Shown: positions 60,747 to 64,000 of the stretch, one piece after another
Layout: every line of letters begins with the position of its first letter
How positions within the stretch are numbered: the first letter of the stretch is position 1
DNA from: Paracoccus saliphilus
GTDB lineage: Bacteria > Pseudomonadota > Alphaproteobacteria > Rhodobacterales > Rhodobacteraceae
Length of the DNA stretch: 64,000 nt
Direction: 5' to 3'
Assembly (NCBI RefSeq): GCF_028553805.1
Contig: NZ_CP067140.1
Coordinates: forward strand, 1,116,001 to 1,180,000
Translations under genes and position numbers: made by a program
Notes under the pieces: model-generated
What the model was told of the DNA's origin: nothing
Database searches by the model: none
Seen by the model: the letters and a program-made list of their open reading frames with translations, nothing else

Positions 60747-61534
60747 TGGATCTGGGACTGAAAGGCAAACGCGCATTGGTCATGTCCTCGTCGCGCGGGC
60801 TTGGTTTGGGAATCGCGCAGACTCTGGCCGAGGAAGGCGCCGATGTGCTGCTGACCGGGCGCAGCGCCGATAGGTTGGCGCAGGAGGCCGAGGCGATCAC
60901 CGCCAAGGGAGGCGGCAGGGCCGAGTGGGTCGCCTGCGATCTTGCGCAAGAGGATGCCGCCGACAAGATGGCGCAGGCGGTCGAGACAAATTTCGGCGCA
61001 GCGGATATCCTTGTCGCCAATACCGGCGGACCGCCGCCGGGCAAGATGGTCGATGCGGATCTTGCCGCGCTCTCCGCCCAGTTCAACCAGATGGTGCTGC
61101 GGGTCATGGAAATCACCGACCGGCTTCTGCCTGCCATGCGCAAGGCCGGGTGGGGCCGTATCCTGACCGTCGGGTCGTCGGGCGTGGTTCAGCCGATCCC
61201 GACGCTGGCGATGTCGAACACGCTGCGCGCGGCGCTGGTGGGCTGGTCGAAATCCCTGTCCAACGATCTTGCCGCCGAGGGTATCACCGTGAACATGCTG
61301 CTGCCCGGCCGCATCCATACCCAACGGACAGACGAACTGGACGCCGCCGCGGCCAAGCGCACGGGAACCCCGGTGGACGACGTGCGCGCCGCCTCGGCCA
61401 AAACCATCCCGGCGGGCCGTTACGGCAGGGTCGAGGAGTTCGCCAAGACCGCCGCCTTCCTTGTCTCGGAACCCGCCAGCTACATCACTGGCAGCCTCGT
61501 GCGCTGTGATGGCGGCTCGATCAGATCGGTGTGA
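60746..61534 (+). CDS. Atypical short-chain dehydrogenase/reductase
   Basis: A 262-residue SDR-fold protein. The cofactor loop is MSSSRGLGLGIAQTL, and ANTGGPPPGKM replaces the usual NNAG block. The segment where Tyr-x3-Lys should lie reads PTLAMSNTLRAALVGWSKSL: neither catalytic residue is in place, as in the known SDR-like subgroup with the NTGGPPPG motif. It may still bind nucleotide, or act by another mechanism. Start overlaps the aldolase stop by one base; stop is three bases before the hydantoinase ATG. Confidence 0.88.
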   Translation: MDLGLKGKRALVMSSSRGLGLGIAQTLAEEGADVLLTGRSADRLAQEAEAITAKGGGRAEWVACDLAQEDAADKMAQAVETNFGAADILVANTGGPPPGKMVDADLAALSAQFNQMVLRVMEITDRLLPAMRKAGWGRILTVGSSGVVQPIPTLAMSNTLRAALVGWSKSLSNDLAAEGITVNMLLPGRIHTQRTDELDAAAAKRTGTPVDDVRAASAKTIPAGRYGRVEEFAKTAAFLVSEPASYITGSLVRCDGGSIRSV

Positions 61535-61536
61535 CC

Positions 61537-62997
61537 ATGGAACTTGATCTCGTCATCACGAACGGCACCGTGGCCACCGCATCGGATACGTTCCGCGCCG
61601 ATATCGGCATCCGCGACGGGCGCATCGCCGCCATTGCCGAAAACCTGAGCGGCGCGCGTGAAATCGACGCCAGCGGCAAGCTGGTCCTGCCCGGCGGGGT
61701 CGAGGCGCATTGCCATATCGCGCAGGAAAGTGCGACCGGCGGTATGACGGCGGATGATTACCGCAGCGGCTCGATCTCGGCGGCATTCGGCGGCAATTCC
61801 AGCTTCATCCCCTTCGCCGCCCAACATCGCGGCGTGGGCGTGACCGAGACGCTGGATCTTTACGACAGCCGGGCAGAGGGCAATTCGGTGATCGATTACG
61901 GCTATCACCTGATCGTCGCCGATCCGACCGAAGAGGTTCTGCGTGATGAATTGCCGCAGGCTTTTGCCCGCGGGATCACCTCGTTCAAGGTGTTCATGAC
62001 CTATGACCTGATGAAGATCGACGATGGCCAGTTCCTCGATATCCTGTCGGTGGCGAAAACCCATGGCGCGCTGACCATGGTCCATGCCGAGAATTCCGGC
62101 ATCATCAGGTGGATTTCGGACCGGCTGGTGGCGGCGGGGCATACGCAGCCGCGCTATCACGCCGTCAGCCATCCGGCGGCGGCGGAATCCGAGGCAATCA
62201 ACCGGGCAATCACGCTGGCGCGTTTCGTCGATGCGCCCCTGCTGATCGTCCATGTCTCGACCACCGAGGGTGCGGGGATGGTGGCGCAGGCGCGGCTGGA
62301 AGGCGCGAAAATCTTCGGCGAGACCTGCCCGCAATACCTGTTTCTGACCAAGGGAGACCTCGACCGTCCCAGCATGGAAGGCGCCAAGTTCATGTGCTCG
62401 CCCCCGGTTCGTGACGCCGGGACCCAAGAGGCGTTGTGGCGACACCTTCAGGCGGGGACCTTCTCGGTCTTTTCCTCGGACCACGCGCCTTATCGTTTTG
62501 ACGAAAGCGGCAAGTTGGCGAATGGCCCGGATGCGACATTCAAGCAGATCGCCAATGGCATGCCGGGGATTGCGCTGCGCCTGCCGTTGTTGTTCTCGGA
62601 AGGTGTCAGGGCCGGGCGGATCACGCTGAACCAGTTCGTGGCGCTCGGCTCGACCAATGCCGCCAAGCTGTATGGTATGCATCCCGAGAAAGGCACAATC
62701 GCCATCGGATCGGATGCTGATATCGCCATCTGGGATCCTGAGGAGACCCGCACGGTCACTGTCGAGGATCAGCATGACAACATGGACTACACCCCGTTCG
62801 AGGGCCAGCAGATCACCGGCTGGCCGGTCACTGTCCTGTCACGGGGAGAGACGGTGATGGATGGCGGCAAGCTGGTGGCCAAGCCGGGCAGGGGCCGCTT
62901 TATTGCCCGTCGCCCACCGGATTTTACCGGCTATCCGGGGACACGCACGCCCGAGCTGGACCCCGCACGGAATTTTGGCGCGGATATCGCGCCATGA
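61537..62997 (+). CDS. D-hydantoinase / dihydropyrimidinase family
   Basis: A 486-residue metal-dependent amidohydrolase. The metal site is in GGVEAHCHIAQ (HxH), the carbamylated lysine in TSFKVFMTYDL, histidines in TMVHAENS and LLIVHVSTTEGAGM, and Asp in SVFSSDHAPYRFDE. It opens cyclic ureides (hydantoins, dihydropyrimidines) to N-carbamoyl amino acids, the substrate of the carbamoylase four genes upstream. A GTG at 61531 overlapping the previous stop would add two residues; the ATG at 61537 matches the family start. Stop overlaps the racemase start by 4 bases. Confidence 0.93.
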   Translation: MELDLVITNGTVATASDTFRADIGIRDGRIAAIAENLSGAREIDASGKLVLPGGVEAHCHIAQESATGGMTADDYRSGSISAAFGGNSSFIPFAAQHRGVGVTETLDLYDSRAEGNSVIDYGYHLIVADPTEEVLRDELPQAFARGITSFKVFMTYDLMKIDDGQFLDILSVAKTHGALTMVHAENSGIIRWISDRLVAAGHTQPRYHAVSHPAAAESEAINRAITLARFVDAPLLIVHVSTTEGAGMVAQARLEGAKIFGETCPQYLFLTKGDLDRPSMEGAKFMCSPPVRDAGTQEALWRHLQAGTFSVFSSDHAPYRFDESGKLANGPDATFKQIANGMPGIALRLPLLFSEGVRAGRITLNQFVALGSTNAAKLYGMHPEKGTIAIGSDADIAIWDPEETRTVTVEDQHDNMDYTPFEGQQITGWPVTVLSRGETVMDGGKLVAKPGRGRFIARRPPDFTGYPGTRTPELDPARNFGADIAP

Positions 62998-63638
62998 GCG
63001 GTCCCATCGTTGTTATCAATCCCAATTCCAACCAGGTGGTGACCGACGGGCTGGAGCAGGCGTTGGCCGCATTTCACAAGGCGGTCGAGATCGACTGCGT
63101 GACCCTGGCCGAAGGCCCGTTCGGTATCGAAAGCCAATATGATGTCGATCAGGTCGCATTGCCCCTGGCTGCGCTTGTGAAAAGCCGTCCCGATGCCTCG
63201 GCCTTTGTCATCGCCTGTTATTCGGACCCCGGGTTGGACCTTTGCCGCGCCACGGCCTCGGTGCCGGTTTTCGGCATCCAGGAATCCGGCGTGCTGACGG
63301 CACTTGCCCGGGGCGATCGCTTTGGCGTTCTTGCCATCGCCGAGGCGTCGATCCCGCGGCATCTGCGCTATCTGCGGCGGATGGGTGTCATCGAACGCCT
63401 CGCCGGAGAACGGGCGCTCAACATGAGTGTCGATGAAAGTGCGCGGGGGGAAGGCACTTTTGAGCGGCTGAGCGAGGTCGGCCAGGAGTTGGTCGCTGAC
63501 GGAGCCGATGTGCTGATCCTCGGCTGCGCGGGCATGGCCCGCCATCGCGCAGTGCTGGAGACCAGGCTGGGCCGCCCGGTCATTGATCCGACCCAGGCTG
63601 CGGTCGCAATGGCCATTGGCGTGGTGCTGAGCGGCTGA
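62994..63638 (+). CDS. Hydantoin racemase / Asp-Glu racemase family
   Basis: A 214-residue enzyme beginning IVVINPNSNQVVTDGLEQAL, the usual hydantoin-racemase start. The two catalytic cysteines are in FVIACYSDPGLD and LILGCAGMARH, with GIQESGVLTAL between. It interconverts L- and D-hydantoins so that a D-selective hydantoinase and carbamoylase can use both enantiomers. The ATG at 62994 overlaps the hydantoinase stop. Confidence 0.93.
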   Translation: MSGPIVVINPNSNQVVTDGLEQALAAFHKAVEIDCVTLAEGPFGIESQYDVDQVALPLAALVKSRPDASAFVIACYSDPGLDLCRATASVPVFGIQESGVLTALARGDRFGVLAIAEASIPRHLRYLRRMGVIERLAGERALNMSVDESARGEGTFERLSEVGQELVADGADVLILGCAGMARHRAVLETRLGRPVIDPTQAAVAMAIGVVLSG

Positions 63639-63782
63639 AGGAACTGTTCCTCATCATGAAGAAGAGTGTCGCTCTTGCGGCAGGGGATGAGAACGGATTC
63701 TTTGGAACATTTCTCTGGTCTTGTACGATTGTCGTTCGGCGCATGATGTATTTTCCCTGCGGAGCCCCCATCTTAACTGTAC

Positions 63783-63803
63783 CCGCTCGGTATTTCTGAG
63801 CGG
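63783..63803 (+). repeat. Small hairpin before the last small gene
   Basis: CCGCTC (63783-63788) pairs with GAGCGG (63798-63803) around a 9-base loop, eight bases before the GGAGGG ribosome binding site of the 47-residue gene. It could modulate its translation. Weak evidence. Confidence 0.35.
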
Positions 63804-63822
63804 TGATATGGAGGGCACGCTT

Positions 63823-63966
63823 ATGAGCGCCCCGGAAAAGACAGTTCCCGAACAGAATGCCTCGCCACAGCCCGAGCAAACGGAACCTGTAAAACCCCAA
63901 AAGCAGCAGGGAGACAATGACGAAAAGAAATCCTCTTTTAGTCAGAAGTCAAAAAGCTGGAAATAA
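63823..63966 (+). CDS. Small charged disordered protein, 47 residues
   Basis: Starts at 63823 after GGAGGG with a 7-base spacing. The sequence is rich in Pro, Gln, Glu and Lys (MSAPEKTVPEQNASPQPEQ, then KKSSFSQKSKSW), without hydrophobic stretches, and so probably disordered. It is 184 bases past the racemase gene and has lower GC than its neighbours. I recognise no family. The good ribosome binding site is the main support. Confidence 0.5.
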   Translation: MSAPEKTVPEQNASPQPEQTEPVKPQKQQGDNDEKKSSFSQKSKSWK

Positions 63967-64000
63967 CATCCTCCAGAGCCGCGGTGGAAAGGGTGAGTGA

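Noticed and set aside
63639..63665. ATGAAGAAGAG after the racemase gene as a sixth dispersed repeat
   Set aside because: Only the ATGAAGAAG part matches; the CCCCGAGGATATTTG core and the hairpins are missing.

Overview
The window reads as chromosomal DNA of a GC-rich alphaproteobacterium of the Rhodobacteraceae, most likely Paracoccus or a close relative. I infer this from gene content (FabI, PdxH, LipB, AroQ, a DUF1523-type gene, many ABC importers with family-typical sequences), dense co-directional operons with 4-base start/stop overlaps, and a dispersed intergenic repeat ending in ATGAAGAAGAAG. No strain can be named from sequence alone. About 57 protein genes, two tRNAs and one intact insertion sequence are supported. 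No rRNA, CRISPR array or prophage was seen.

Layout. 1-1977: a cytochrome P450 (cut by the window edge) coupled to a membrane-associated alpha/beta hydrolase. 2222-4495: an AT-richer islet with a polysaccharide-type ABC-2 permease and a methyltransferase, ending at tRNA-Pro(TGG). 4614-8883: DUF192 protein, a two-domain cold-shock protein whose upstream region is interrupted by a complete IS701-family element, then pdxH and fabI. 9032-10300: an M20 peptidase. 10425-17238: a tight seven-gene operon of uncharacterised proteins (coiled-coil protein, a 377-residue protein, AAA+ ATPase, three small or medium membrane proteins, a 459-residue protein). This is the best candidate here for an undescribed multiprotein machine.

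17335-27602: a peptide-type ABC importer with two tandem paralogous binding proteins, a fused double ATPase, an FAD amine oxidase and an M20D amidohydrolase. 27743-32272: YcaQ-type glycosylase, aroQ, nucleotide-sugar dehydrogenase, and an asparaginase with a lectin-like tail. 32468-35682: two-subunit molybdenum hydroxylase plus dihaem cytochrome. 36179-44874: a set that looks like a quinone/catechol defence regulon (fused MhqO-MhqD, pirin, two more VOC proteins, FMN reductase, LysR regulator) in which two intergenic regions share the palindrome GTTCG-N7-CGAAC. Between them lie DUF924, an HDAC-family deacetylase and an MliC-like protein.

45041-47308: a small hypothetical protein, an XRE regulator with palindromes upstream, lipB and tRNA-Leu(GAG). 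47569-53981: a sugar ABC importer divergent from an OmpR-type two-component system, with a tandem TTGTTAC repeat between them. 54168-63638: a LysR regulator divergent from a ten-gene run: amino-acid-type ABC importer, N-carbamoyl amino acid hydrolase, flavin reductase, DapA-like aldolase, atypical SDR, hydantoinase and hydantoin racemase. A 47-residue charged protein closes the window.

Confidence is high for enzyme families with visible motifs, moderate for substrates, and low for promoters and operators, which rest on pattern reading only.
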